Part shown: positions 40,131 to 50,000 of the stretch, one piece after another
Layout of the letters: every line of letters begins with the position of its first letter
How positions within the stretch are numbered: the stretch's first letter is position 1
Source: Coprococcus eutactus
Lineage (GTDB): Bacteria > Bacillota > Clostridia > Lachnospirales > Lachnospiraceae
DNA length: 64,000 nucleotides
Direction: 5' to 3'
Assembly: GCF_025149915.1 (NCBI RefSeq)
Contig: NZ_CP102278.1
Span: 1,658,001 to 1,722,000 of the forward strand
The notes under the pieces: generated by a model
Database searches by the model: none
The model's input: the letters and a program-made list of their open reading frames with translations, nothing else
What the model was told of the DNA's origin: nothing
Program-made: the position numbers and the translations under genes

Positions 40131-41726
40131 CTAGTTCTTGCGGAATTCCTCAAGTTCAAGCCCTTCATTATGCTGAAGCACCTGATCAATGACCCATTCA
40201 TTTGCAAACAGGAGAAGTGGATTGCCCTTCATGTCCTTAACCTTCTTGACATCGCTAACTCTCTTGAGCTTTGTCACATCTACGGTCGGATCCTTCACCC
40301 ATCTGATGAAGTTATATGGGATAGGCTCAAGTCTGATCTCACAGCCATACTCATTCTCCAGCCTGTACTTGAGTACATCAAACTGCAGCACGCCGACAAC
40401 TCCCACTATGATCTCGGAAAGTCCCGCGGTGTACTCCTGGAATATCTGGATAGCTCCCTCCTGGGCAATCTGCGTAACACCCTTTACAAACTGCTTTCGC
40501 TTCATACTGTTGAGCTGTACAACTCTGCAGAAATGCTCAGGGGCAAATGTAGGAATGCCATCATACTCAAACTTCTTACCGCCTGTTGTGAGTGTATCAC
40601 CTATGGAGAACAGATCCGGATCAAATACGCCTATAACATCCCCAGCATAAGCCTCCTCTACTATCTTTCTATCCTGTGCCATTAGCTGCTGTGGCTGGGA
40701 AAGCTTGATCTTTCTCTTGCTGGCCGCATGGTATACTTCCATACCAGCTTCAAATTTGCCGGAGCATATTCTCATGAACGCGATTCTATCTCTGTGCGCC
40801 TTGTTCATATTCGCCTGTATCTTGAACACAAAAGCCGAGAAAGGCTCTGTCACAGGATCTATAATCCCCTCAGATGAATTACGCCCAAGCGGAGGCGTTG
40901 TCATCTGCAGGAAATAATTCAGGAACTGCTCAATACCAAATGTATTGAGTGCGGAACCAAAGAATACAGGTGATAGTTCTCCAGCCCTGACTTTCTCTAT
41001 ATCCATCTCATCTGTTGCTCCGTCGATGAGCTCTATCTCCTCCTTGAACTGTTCATACAGATATGGTCCAACCAGCTTCTTGAGTTCATCATCATCAATG
41101 TGGTAATCAGTCTCAGCCGCTTTTTTCGCTCCACCTGTGGATATAGCCTGAAATGTTGAAACAACCTGTGTCTTTCTGTCATACACGCCCTTAAACTCTT
41201 TACCGGAACCTATAGGCCAGTTTACGGGGCATGTCTTTATACCGAGGACTGTCTCTATATCATCGAGAAGTTCAAATGTATCTCTTGCATCTCTATCCAT
41301 CTTATTAATAAATGTGAATATAGGAATATGTCTCATGACACAAACCTTAAAAAGCTTTATTGTCTGAGCCTCAACACCCTTTGACGCATCAATGACCATG
41401 ACAGCTGAGTCAGCAGCCATGAGGGTTCGGTAGGTATCCTCCGAGAAATCCTGGTGTCCTGGAGTATCAAGGATGTTTATACAGTAACCATCATAGTTGA
41501 ACTGTAAAACAGACGAAGTAACAGAAATACCTCTCTCCTTCTCTATATCCATCCAGTCGGACACTGCATATTTTGAGTTTGCTTTTCCTTTTACTGAACC
41601 GGCTGTATTGATGGCTCCTCCAAAAAGCAGGAACTTCTCTGTAAGTGTCGTCTTACCGGCATCAGGATGTGAAATTATGGCAAATGTCCTTCTTCTGTTT
41701 ATCTCTTCTCTTAACTTGTCATCCAT
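40131..41726 (-). CDS. prfC: Peptide chain release factor 3
   Basis: GTPase that recycles RF1/RF2 from terminating ribosomes. P-loop SHPDAGKTTLTEKFLLFGGA, switch II DTPGHQDFSEDTYR and base-specificity NKMD (FTFINKMDRDARD) are intact, with the RF3-type insert KGKANSKYAVSDWMDIEKER. The start is the ATG after GAGG, giving 531 residues (family ~530). It is single, with an XRE gene upstream on the same strand. Confidence 0.96.
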   Translation of the reverse strand: MDDKLREEINRRRTFAIISHPDAGKTTLTEKFLLFGGAINTAGSVKGKANSKYAVSDWMDIEKERGISVTSSVLQFNYDGYCINILDTPGHQDFSEDTYRTLMAADSAVMVIDASKGVEAQTIKLFKVCVMRHIPIFTFINKMDRDARDTFELLDDIETVLGIKTCPVNWPIGSGKEFKGVYDRKTQVVSTFQAISTGGAKKAAETDYHIDDDELKKLVGPYLYEQFKEEIELIDGATDEMDIEKVRAGELSPVFFGSALNTFGIEQFLNYFLQMTTPPLGRNSSEGIIDPVTEPFSAFVFKIQANMNKAHRDRIAFMRICSGKFEAGMEVYHAASKRKIKLSQPQQLMAQDRKIVEEAYAGDVIGVFDPDLFSIGDTLTTGGKKFEYDGIPTFAPEHFCRVVQLNSMKRKQFVKGVTQIAQEGAIQIFQEYTAGLSEIIVGVVGVLQFDVLKYRLENEYGCEIRLEPIPYNFIRWVKDPTVDVTKLKRVSDVKKVKDMKGNPLLLFANEWVIDQVLQHNEGLELEEFRKN

Positions 41727-41778
41727 TATCTTTTCCTCATATTTATTTTTTTTATAAATCACTGTTTGCGGATATGCT

Positions 41779-42279
41779 TTAATTGTTCTTCTCTTTCAGG
41801 GCATCTCTGTTCTTCTGTGCCCAGAGCATAAGCGACTGTATATTTACAGACATCCTCTCAAGTTCATCAAGAATCGCATCAAATGCTGCCACCTCAGTTT
41901 CATCGACTATTCCATCAGCGGTTATTTCTATGAGCTGTTCTGATATATCCTCCATTTTCTTTGATGAACCAAGGAACTGGAGTATAAGTCTGTCCAAACT
42001 ATCTGCATTTATAGGCTTCACAGTCTCTTTTCCTATAGGGCAGTCGCTTGAACAATAGCTGTTGCAAAGCTCAGGTATGTCATACGCCTTTGACATGGAC
42101 AGCACTTCCTCCGGATACGGGACTACTGTTCCAAGCTCTATCCTAGAAAGCCTTGTTCTGTCGATATTAAGAACCTCTGCACTTTTCTCCCTGCTTGTAA
42201 GACTATCATTATTCTTAGAAGCATTGTACCTCGCTACATAATATTTATTATTAAGAGCCTTTGTCGCTTTTTTACTCAT
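41779..42279 (-). CDS. XRE-like HTH regulator with cysteine cluster
   Basis: 166 residues, AAGGAGAAGG before the ATG. The HTH spans about residues 25-80 (SLTSREKSAEVLNIDRTRLS, RIELGTVVPYPEEVLSMSKA). Immediately after it comes LCNSYCSSDCPIGKE, a C-x3-C-x3-C cluster that could hold a metal or iron-sulfur centre. The C-terminal ~65 residues are a long amphipathic helix. I have seen this layout in several Clostridia regulators but know of no assigned role. Confidence 0.8.
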   Translation of the reverse strand: MSKKATKALNNKYYVARYNASKNNDSLTSREKSAEVLNIDRTRLSRIELGTVVPYPEEVLSMSKAYDIPELCNSYCSSDCPIGKETVKPINADSLDRLILQFLGSSKKMEDISEQLIEITADGIVDETEVAAFDAILDELERMSVNIQSLMLWAQKNRDALKEKNN

Positions 42280-42355
42280 TTCCTTCTCCTTAAGTACTTT
42301 TCTTGCTTATACACCTAATTACACATAATACCACACCACACGCAAATGGTGAAGC

Positions 42356-43165
42356 CTATATTTCAAGCTTATGTGAATCAATGACGTGCAGATCCGCAAT
42401 CGATGCGCCTTTTTCACTACATACAGCCACAACGAACTGCGCCTTTACGCTCTCTTTGCAATTTATTATGAACAATTTACCTGACGGATATTGTCCTATT
42501 TCATAGTTCGTGAGCACCGCATTACGTTCCGCCATATATCCATCATCCATGACCTTCTTTTGATCCGGATCAGACATGAGCAGCCCTGTCCCAGTCATCT
42601 TTCCAAAAGCTTCCCTTCTGGTCCACACACATGTGCTATATATATCTGCTTTTTCACTTTCATCCTCAATATCCGCTATCCGTTCTGCATCCTCCTTTGA
42701 GTACATTCTGTTTACTATGCTGTCCGGTATGCGTCTAATATGCTCCACATCAATACCACATACGTTTCCTCCAACCACAACAGCAACGCACCCTTCTGTG
42801 TGGCTTATGGAAAATTGTATATCAGTATTATCATTTCTGTACGCAGACGCACACATTCTGTCCACACCGGGAGCATTTCTCCCCAGATCATACTGCTCAT
42901 CATAATTTTCTATGATAAATGGTTTCCCTGATTTATTCTTTATATATACAATATTCCGCTCATCTATACCCGCATACTGCTTTAACGCATATGAAAGCAG
43001 ACATCCTGCGGCAAGACTTGCATTTCTATCCTCTCTTCTTCTAAGCCTCAGAACTTTTCTTCTTCTGTATTCAGACACCATTTCAAGCCACCGTTCAAAT
43101 TCTGCATCGTCCTCAAGTGCCCTTGTATCCATGACATACAACAAATAATCCATACTATGACCCAT
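42356..43165 (-). CDS. 4'-phosphopantetheinyl transferase, Sfp type
   Basis: Transfers phosphopantetheine from coenzyme A to carrier proteins. The family motifs are in order: KNKSGKPFI, FSISHTEGCVAVVV, CGIDVEHIRRIP with the Mg-binding Asp, and WTRREAFGKMTGTGL (usual form WTxKEAxxK). At 269 residues it is a little longer than Sfp (~225). Its carrier-protein client is not in the window. Confidence 0.9.
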   Translation of the reverse strand: MGHSMDYLLYVMDTRALEDDAEFERWLEMVSEYRRRKVLRLRRREDRNASLAAGCLLSYALKQYAGIDERNIVYIKNKSGKPFIIENYDEQYDLGRNAPGVDRMCASAYRNDNTDIQFSISHTEGCVAVVVGGNVCGIDVEHIRRIPDSIVNRMYSKEDAERIADIEDESEKADIYSTCVWTRREAFGKMTGTGLLMSDPDQKKVMDDGYMAERNAVLTNYEIGQYPSGKLFIINCKESVKAQFVVAVCSEKGASIADLHVIDSHKLEI

Positions 43166-43260
43166 ACAACACCCTTTACAAAATCCTTTTCAACATATTT
43201 TACAGCTTTATTTTAATCACCAATTACAACTAATGTACCACACCCGTTCCATTAAACGCA

Positions 43261-43302
43261 ACAGAGCCATTTAATATACAGTGTGATATTAAATGGCTCT
43301 GT
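43261..43302. terminator. Long perfect stem-loop after the tubulin-like gene
   Basis: ACAGAGCCATTTAATAT pairs perfectly with ATATTAAATGGCTCTGT around ACAGTGTG. On the plus strand ATTAAAATTTTTTC follows; on the minus strand the T-run is poor. It lies between the convergence-free ends of two minus-strand transcripts. Confidence 0.65.
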
Positions 43303-43347
43303 ATTAAAATTTTTTCTTGCTAATACCCTATAAATAAACTTAAATAA

Positions 43348-45918
43348 TTATATAGTCACAAAGTCTGGGAAACTCTTCATATCCTTATTGACCTCATCTA
43401 TATGAAGTCCCTTGTAATCATAAACCGCATTGTATGCCATCTGCATCTCCATTGCACACTGCATCATGGAAACAGGGACACCCACAAATATATCATCTAT
43501 GGATATCTCAATCTCGCCAGGATTCAATGTTATCGAGTCTTCCTTCTCATTGTATGGCTTGCCCATGAGTATCGCCTTCACTGCCTTACTGAAATACGGC
43601 ATAACATTAGGAACTGAAATATATTTCTTCGCAAGCAGCTTCTCCTTGTAATCATCCTTAAGTACACAGAGTGGCTGTTCCTCTGATATATCATCCACAA
43701 ATGCCTTTGCAGCCTCCTCCATGATAGCTGTACGGCGATCATTGACCGGTGAGCCAAACATTACATTGATATCTTGTTCCGTAAGTTTATTATCCGAAAA
43801 TGCAACTGTAAACATCTTTTCAGGTCCGTAAGCTCCAACACCGGAGAAAAATTCTCTGTAAATCTTCTCCATCTCATCTTTAACCGGTATGACTCTTCCG
43901 TTGTCAATGTTGGCCTCATTATCAAGCATGAGCTTGATAATGCCTGAACTCATCTCTCCTATCCTCTTGGATGTAACATAGTCCGTAGGAAGAAATTCAT
44001 GTCTCTTGGCCTTCTTTAATATGTTCACAACTGTCTGACTGCCCGCAATAGACAGATCATCTATGGAATTCTTAAGATCCTCCCCGAACTGTGAATATAT
44101 CTCGTCAAGTCTCTCAGCCCTCTGTTGAAGCCATCTGAGAGTATCGCCAAACAAATCCTGTGCGTCAAGTTCATCTATAAGCTTTGTTCTCTCCGCGGCA
44201 AGCATCTCCTTGATACATGCTTCATAGTATCCATTCTCGGTCTCCCTCTTGGCAGATGGGAATGTAAAAAATCTCTTTGCCACAATCTCCTTTATGGAAT
44301 CGATGATTCTCGTATACTCTCCCGACGGAGTGTAATCCTTCATCATTTTTTCAAGCTTTTTGACCTCAGCCATCATACCCTTGGTGGAGTCAGTTACTCC
44401 CGCACTCGGAGCTCCTATAATATCTATTGCGCCAAACGGACCAAATTCCTTCATATATTTAACGATAACATCATCCAGCGCGCCCCAAAGTTTATTCTTC
44501 ATGGACTTTATTATGACAGGGAGTTCTTTCTCGAAATTCTCCATTTTGGTAGCAAATCCCTCTCTGAGTCCATCTGTATGCTTCTTGATCATCTTATATG
44601 TTGGCTTGGTGATCTGACTGTACTGGATAAGTCCGCCCACATTCAGCTTGATATTCTCCCCAGCATCCTCTCCTAGGAACTCTGTGAGTTCTGTGAGGAC
44701 ACCCTTGATATCTGCCTCCGCGTTGCCCTCTTTAAAAGGAGAACGGTATAATCCCTTGTACGCCTGTGAAAATATATCATTCTCACACATATTCTCAATC
44801 TCCTTGATTGGAATATGGTAATCAGCCTCGCTTACAACCTTATAGTAGCAGTTAGACTTCTTGATATCTTCATCATTATGCTCCATCTTCCAGTTGGTTA
44901 TGGCATAGCCTTCATTCTCAAAGAAAACATCTCTAAGAAGCTTCCTGTCATTGTCGACATCGTTGTTGCCGATATATTTGTTGCTGGCAAGCCTGTAAAT
45001 GAAACTTGCCACATCTTTCAGTACAAACCCTTCAGGAATATAGCCCTGGGAATCTTTTCTTCCCGATACAAGCATACAGGCATCAAAGAGATTCTCTCTG
45101 ATGACCATCTTGTTATCCTTACTAATAAATGTATAATTGTCATCCTTCTCAGAAAGCTTCATGTAATAATCCACTTCCTTCATGGTCGCACATCCATTTG
45201 CATTTAGTCTGGACACGAGCTCTGTATCCTCATATACTGCTTTATATCCAAATAACACATCCGGCATCAATAGACAACCACCTATCCTGAGGTTATTCCA
45301 CTTCTTCGCCTTGCCGTAAGCCCTTATATTGTATGCCACATCTGACAGGATTCCACTTCCGGTTCCTCCGGAGACGCCAGACACTATGAGTACATCAACT
45401 GTACCCTCCTCTGTCTTGTCGTACACTGCCTGCAGTTTGTCAAACAACAACATCCTTATATCTGTATAAGCATTGGAAAACATCAGACGGCCAATCTGTC
45501 TGTTTCCCTTTGCGCCATCTCTTCCTATTATTATCTCTGGAAATTCTGGACTCATCCAGTTAGCAAGATTCTTATGTATCTTGTTGTTCTGGATCCCATT
45601 CTCAAGTACATTTTCTATATCAGGTCTGTATATACTGATAACCTCAAGAGCATTGAAACCAACCCCTTCTTTGCTATCCTCTATAGTCCGTTCCATCTCT
45701 GAAATATCTGAATCGATCATGAGAAAATTAATATTGTCTTCCGGGGTTATATCATTCACCAGCATCCCTTTCAACGCACATACAGCTCTGCTTCCAAGTC
45801 CACCAAGACCTATCACCAGAAAATTCTTGTTAAATCTGTTCTCATGGCTTATCTTTCCGAAGACACGAATATCCTTAAGCTTGCTAAACTCCTCTTTTTG
45901 AGTATCAATAAGTATCAT
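43348..45918 (-). CDS. Tubulin-like protein (PF13809-type), large
   Basis: 856 residues. NFLVIGLGGLGSRAVCALKG (about residue 33 on) is the first glycine-rich loop, and VSGVSGGTGSGILSDVAYNI (~180 on) is the tubulin/FtsZ GTP-binding signature GGTGSG. The remaining ~600 residues are mostly helical with coiled-coil-like stretches and are far longer than FtsZ (~380). The architecture fits the 'tubulin-like' PF13809 proteins of Firmicutes and Actinobacteria, for which no clear function is established. AGGAGAGG precedes the ATG. The NYN-LOTUS gene is 180 bases upstream on the same strand. Confidence 0.82.
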   Translation of the reverse strand: MILIDTQKEEFSKLKDIRVFGKISHENRFNKNFLVIGLGGLGSRAVCALKGMLVNDITPEDNINFLMIDSDISEMERTIEDSKEGVGFNALEVISIYRPDIENVLENGIQNNKIHKNLANWMSPEFPEIIIGRDGAKGNRQIGRLMFSNAYTDIRMLLFDKLQAVYDKTEEGTVDVLIVSGVSGGTGSGILSDVAYNIRAYGKAKKWNNLRIGGCLLMPDVLFGYKAVYEDTELVSRLNANGCATMKEVDYYMKLSEKDDNYTFISKDNKMVIRENLFDACMLVSGRKDSQGYIPEGFVLKDVASFIYRLASNKYIGNNDVDNDRKLLRDVFFENEGYAITNWKMEHNDEDIKKSNCYYKVVSEADYHIPIKEIENMCENDIFSQAYKGLYRSPFKEGNAEADIKGVLTELTEFLGEDAGENIKLNVGGLIQYSQITKPTYKMIKKHTDGLREGFATKMENFEKELPVIIKSMKNKLWGALDDVIVKYMKEFGPFGAIDIIGAPSAGVTDSTKGMMAEVKKLEKMMKDYTPSGEYTRIIDSIKEIVAKRFFTFPSAKRETENGYYEACIKEMLAAERTKLIDELDAQDLFGDTLRWLQQRAERLDEIYSQFGEDLKNSIDDLSIAGSQTVVNILKKAKRHEFLPTDYVTSKRIGEMSSGIIKLMLDNEANIDNGRVIPVKDEMEKIYREFFSGVGAYGPEKMFTVAFSDNKLTEQDINVMFGSPVNDRRTAIMEEAAKAFVDDISEEQPLCVLKDDYKEKLLAKKYISVPNVMPYFSKAVKAILMGKPYNEKEDSITLNPGEIEISIDDIFVGVPVSMMQCAMEMQMAYNAVYDYKGLHIDEVNKDMKSFPDFVTI

Positions 45919-46097
45919 AAATAATGCCTCTCCTTATTTTGTGCGTACACTTCTTCCCCCATAGCAGGTTCTCCGTACATAAAAACCCACAATTTCAATT
46001 TATCACTATTCTTATTGATTTTCAACAAAAAAACTTACTTTTTTTGTTATTTTTTCTCAAAATACACAATTCAACACCGTAATTCCAAATCGTTGAT

Positions 46098-47066
46098 CTA
46101 TATCTGTTTTTCTGTAACCTTTACCCGGTCTCCAACTATCTCAAAGCACCCGAAACTTTTAAGGAAACTGGAGAATTTGCTATATCCATATTTCTTTATG
46201 CTGAACCCAGGAATAATATTCTTGAGTTCCGTATTCAATCTTCCCATATTGTACATAGTATCCGTGCTTTCCGTGAGGAGTCTGATTATCTTGTCCTTTA
46301 CCTCACTCTTCGGATCCATGTGGTTCTTGATGGACACAAATTTCTGTCTTCCCTTGTCTATGTCAAGGTCATCAAACTCCTCGCTGAGAAATGTTGAAAG
46401 CTTAGAATATCCATAATTTCTCACGTCAAAATCAGGATATTTGTTCACAAGGCGGCTACCAATCTCACCCATATGAGTCTTTTTGTCCTTATCCTCATTC
46501 TCATCAATGATGTTGTATACAGTCTTCTTTATGTCTCTTATACTTGTTATACTTGATTCATCCGAAACCGCAGTCTCCATAGAAACAGGCTTTGATGCAG
46601 GCTTGTTAAGGTCTTCATTCACAAGAGAGTCGAGTATCTTAAAGCTGGTACATGCACTGACAAAAGCCTTTGGCGTTTTTCGCTCTCCCATTCCTATCAC
46701 CTGCTTGCCAGCCTCTCTGAGTCTCGATGCCAGTCTTGTGAAATCACTGTCACTCGTCACCAGACAGAATCCATCTATATTGCTTGTATAAAGCAGATCC
46801 ATGGCATCTATTATCATTGCCGAATCTGTTGAGTTTTTGCCGGCTGTATAGGAAAACTGCTGCACCGGCTGTATAGAGTAGGACAAAAGGCAATCCTTGT
46901 CCCAGCCGTTATTATTCTTTGACCAGTCTCCATATATCTTCCTGACTGTTATGGAGCCAAGTCTTGAAAGCTCATCAAATATACTCTCAATATATTTTGC
47001 TGATACATTCTCCGAGTCAATAAGTATAGCATATTTGTTAGAAATTTCACTTGATATTTCTTCCAT
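46098..47066 (-). CDS. NYN-domain ribonuclease-like protein with two OST-HTH/LOTUS domains
   Basis: 322 residues. Residues ~10-145 are a NYN/LabA-type PIN-like nuclease domain with the acidic residues ILIDSENVSAKYIE, STDSAMIIDAMDLLY and LVTSDSDFTRLASRL. Two LOTUS domains follow (FDVRNYGYSKLSTFLSEEFD; FSIKKYGYSKFSSFLKSFGC), a fold that binds RNA, in particular G-quadruplex RNA in some members. The combination predicts an RNA-processing or RNA-decay enzyme. Substrate unknown. Confidence 0.9.
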   Translation of the reverse strand: MEEISSEISNKYAILIDSENVSAKYIESIFDELSRLGSITVRKIYGDWSKNNNGWDKDCLLSYSIQPVQQFSYTAGKNSTDSAMIIDAMDLLYTSNIDGFCLVTSDSDFTRLASRLREAGKQVIGMGERKTPKAFVSACTSFKILDSLVNEDLNKPASKPVSMETAVSDESSITSIRDIKKTVYNIIDENEDKDKKTHMGEIGSRLVNKYPDFDVRNYGYSKLSTFLSEEFDDLDIDKGRQKFVSIKNHMDPKSEVKDKIIRLLTESTDTMYNMGRLNTELKNIIPGFSIKKYGYSKFSSFLKSFGCFEIVGDRVKVTEKQI

Positions 47067-47129
47067 ATTAAAATTCCTTTCATTTTACACAGCCCAGTAA
47101 GAATCACCAGACATGTTTCACCGTCAGTT

Positions 47130-48554
47130 CTATTTACTAATCTCAACTCCAAACTTGCCCGGACCATCATCAAAATATTCACGGGTGAGCTTAACGACAG
47201 TACCAGAAAGCATAAACACAGCGATAAGGTTCGGTATTATCATGAGGCCGTTGAATGTATCCGCTATATCCCACAGGAGTCCGAGATCCATTGTTGCTCC
47301 TATGATCGCGACAAATGCATACACTACCATGAATGGCTTTATGAATCTGCTTCCGATCAGGAATCCTACGCACCTAGAACCGTAAAGTCCCCATCCGAGA
47401 ATTGTTGAAAAAGCAAAACAGCAAAGAGCAACTGCCGTAAATATAGATATCCAGTTTCCATATGTGGCTACAAAACCATTTATTGTCAGGTCTGCACCTG
47501 CTGCCTGTCCATACGCTATATCTGTTCCACTGCACAGGATAACAAGGGCTGTGAGTGTACATATAACGATAGTATCGATGAACACCTCAAATATTCCCCA
47601 GAGCCCCTGCTGCACCGGGTGCTTTACATCTGAACATGCATGGGCTATTGATCCTGTACCAAGACCTGCCTCATTGGAGAAGATACCTCTCGACACGCCC
47701 TTTCGCATGCTAAGGAACAGGCTGCCAACCACTCCGCCTGTGACGGACTTTGGATTGAATGCGCCCTCAAATATCGATGCAAACACGTCAGGCACACTCT
47801 TGATATTTATTAAGACAAGGATTATAGCCATAATTATATACATTGCCGCCATAAATGGCACGAGTTTTTCAGCGACTCTTCCTATTCGCTTTATTCCGCC
47901 TATCAGTATAAGCGCAACAAGAATGGCTATTATGATTCCTATCACAAGGTTTATTGTAAATGCATTGCTCCTGTCAGCTAGATTGTAGTTAAAAAGAGCT
48001 GAGTCTATAGCCGTTGTTATGGTGTTGACCTGGGTTGCATTTCCGGTTCCAAACACAGTTAGTATACCTAAAATCGAATATGCCACGGCAAGGAAGTACG
48101 CCTTCTTGCCGAGACCGTTCTTGATATAATACATTGGGCCTCCAACCCAGTCACCATTTGCATCTTTCTCTCTATAGAACACCGCCAGAACTACCTCTGC
48201 AAACTTTGTTCCCATTCCAAGAAGTGCTGATATCCACATCCAGAATACTGCTCCCGGACCGCCTATGGCGATGGCTCCGGCAACTCCCGCTATATTTCCC
48301 GTCCCAACAGTTCCCGCCAGTGCTGTACATACAGCCTGAAATGGACTTATGGCACCTTCTGAGGTCTCCTTCTTGTTGAATATCCTTCCAAACGTATGTT
48401 TGAAAGCATATCCAAACTTTGTAAACTGAACGCCACGATTTCTTATGAGGAGCCACAGTCCAACACCCACGATACATATCATGGATGGCACTCCCCATAT
48501 AAAATTGTTCACCGATGAATTGACATCAGTGATGATCTTAAGTAATTTCTCCAT
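47130..48554 (-). CDS. Sodium:alanine/glycine symporter (AGCS family)
   Basis: 474 residues with ~11 hydrophobic helices. The family signature is present: AISPFQAVCTALAGTVGTGN, IAIGGPGAVFWMWISALLGM, and GVSRGIFSNEAGLGTGSIAH. It imports small amino acids with sodium. No riboswitch-like structure was seen in the ~240 bases upstream. Confidence 0.94.
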   Translation of the reverse strand: MEKLLKIITDVNSSVNNFIWGVPSMICIVGVGLWLLIRNRGVQFTKFGYAFKHTFGRIFNKKETSEGAISPFQAVCTALAGTVGTGNIAGVAGAIAIGGPGAVFWMWISALLGMGTKFAEVVLAVFYREKDANGDWVGGPMYYIKNGLGKKAYFLAVAYSILGILTVFGTGNATQVNTITTAIDSALFNYNLADRSNAFTINLVIGIIIAILVALILIGGIKRIGRVAEKLVPFMAAMYIIMAIILVLINIKSVPDVFASIFEGAFNPKSVTGGVVGSLFLSMRKGVSRGIFSNEAGLGTGSIAHACSDVKHPVQQGLWGIFEVFIDTIVICTLTALVILCSGTDIAYGQAAGADLTINGFVATYGNWISIFTAVALCCFAFSTILGWGLYGSRCVGFLIGSRFIKPFMVVYAFVAIIGATMDLGLLWDIADTFNGLMIIPNLIAVFMLSGTVVKLTREYFDDGPGKFGVEISK

Positions 48555-48714
48555 ATCTGTAATTCTCTTTTCCTATTACTTTTTTGCATACTATAAATGA
48601 TTTTACAATATAAACTGCACATTGTGCAAGAAAAACCGCATATATATCCCGTATAGTCCCGACAGCAATCACAATACCTATCTGCTTTTCAGACTAATTT
48701 TGCACACAAAATAA

Positions 48715-48741
48715 CGGAGGCGATTATTTATACCGCCTCCG
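48715..48741 (-). terminator. Terminator after the XrtG operon
   Basis: CGGAGGCG pairs with CGCCTCCG; on the minus strand TTATTTTG follows. It lies ~50 bases beyond the decayed permease gene that ends the operon. Confidence 0.7.
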
Positions 48742-48789
48742 CAATCATATATTATTTTAAGGTACTTTTATATCATACTGCCACTATCC

Positions 48790-49545
48790 TTACTCTCTGT
48801 TCTTCAGCACCTCAGCCGGCACGATCTTGTTCAGCCTGCCAACCAGAACTCTGTTGATTATGAAATACAGGACAAGTATTCCGCCATAAAGCACAGCCTA
48901 GAGCCATGGGACAAATGTCAGCTTGACGCCACAGTTTACATTTGACACCAGAGAAGGATACACTGCACTCATTATGAGCTTTGCAAGTGGCAGGCATATG
49001 GCTGCTCCAATTGCGATTATGAAGAAATTGCCATCCAGATATAGCTTCCTTATCTCCTTTGTCCTGTATCCGAACACCTTTATAAGCGAGATTGAAAATA
49101 CTGATCTGTCTATCATAACCTTCATCATCAAATACATTACCACTACGAATATAAGTGTCGAGATAATAACTATCATAACAACCATGCTCTTCATCTGATC
49201 AGCAAATATTCCGGCAGCAGACTCGATATCAGCCTTTGTTGTGGTTGCATACAGTCTTGCCGGATCAACTCCCAGATCTTTATCTGCAAATACCACATTG
49301 TACTCGTCACTTTCTGCACCGAACAGTTCCCTTGCGTCATCAATAGCCATAAAAACATAGAACGACGGAGTATACTGTGTCACACTGTCCACTGTAAAAC
49401 CATAATCTATATCATTCTCCTCGTCGTGGAGCACGATTTCGTCACCCACACCATAACCATATTTCTCAGCAAATGATGATGATATGGCAACTCTGTTCTT
49501 GCCATCCTTAAGGTCAACATCAAAATACTTAGTATTAATTGTCAA
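48790..49545 (-). pseudogene. FtsX/MacB-type ABC permease, C-terminal remnant
   Basis: The frame reads a periplasmic-type domain (YGYGVGDEIVLHDEENDIDY, VDSVTQYTPSFYVFMAIDDA), a helix (VVMIVIISTLIFVVVMYLMM), then SISLIKVFGYRTKEIRKLYL, the FtsX-type permease signature. An in-frame TAG follows FVPWL. After it the frame continues naturally as AVLYGGILVLYFIINRVLVG to a TAA. The N-terminal half of the permease is absent and the fragment starts at a TTG overlapping the previous stop. No ATPase gene is near, so this is a decayed leftover. Confidence 0.8.
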
Positions 49546-50000
49546 TCTTTTTTCTCAACATCACGGCTCTGCTTTATTTCTTTCAATATCCTATCTGTCA
49601 GAGAATTGATGGTCTGCATCTCTTCGGTGTAACTGTCATCAATGAGACTAACCACATAGGACATGGATGGCGACTCACTCATCTCCATCATCAGGAATAT
49701 CCAGCCGTTTCTGTTGAGTATTTCGGTCAGCTCATCCTTGAAATACTCACACATATTCTCAAGTGTGGGATTTATCATGTCAAATGGTGCAATCTCATTC
49801 AAAGTCTTGTCCTGATACCTGTTCAGTAATTCTTCAACTCTGTGCTCCAGATGATGGAACTTTACAGTCTCATCTCTTCCCTTGACAACATTTATGACTA
49901 TCTCCCAGGTGTGAGGATGTACCTCCCCAAGCACTCCGTTTTTGTAAATTCCATGTCTTGCATTGAGGTAGAATTTGAATTTGTATTGCCTGAATCTCAT
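49542..50000 (-). CDS. 6-pyruvoyl-tetrahydropterin synthase-like protein, XrtG-associated (copy 2)
   Basis: 152 residues. FYLNARHGIYKNGVLGEVHP-HTW holds the three zinc-type histidines of the PTPS/QueD fold, and INPTLENMCEYFKDEL corresponds to the family's NPTxEN segment. A pterin-synthase-related family (TIGR03112) is known to accompany the XrtG exosortase, and this gene sits in that operon with a four-base overlap to its neighbour. A second, diverged relative opens the operon. The role in the exosortase system is not known. Queuosine biosynthesis is unlikely because no queC/E/F is present. Confidence 0.82.
   Translation of the reverse strand: MRFRQYKFKFYLNARHGIYKNGVLGEVHPHTWEIVINVVKGRDETVKFHHLEHRVEELLNRYQDKTLNEIAPFDMINPTLENMCEYFKDELTEILNRNGWIFLMMEMSESPSMSYVVSLIDDSYTEEMQTINSLTDRILKEIKQSRDVEKKD

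Noticed and set aside
48555..48714. Possible glycine or other riboswitch upstream of the AGCS symporter
   Set aside because: No conserved aptamer core or long paired structure was visible in the leader.
49542..50000. Queuosine enzyme QueD partnered with QueH at 13.9 kb
   Set aside because: The pterin-synthase-like genes lie within the XrtG operon and lack neighbouring queC, queE or queF; the known XrtG association explains them better.
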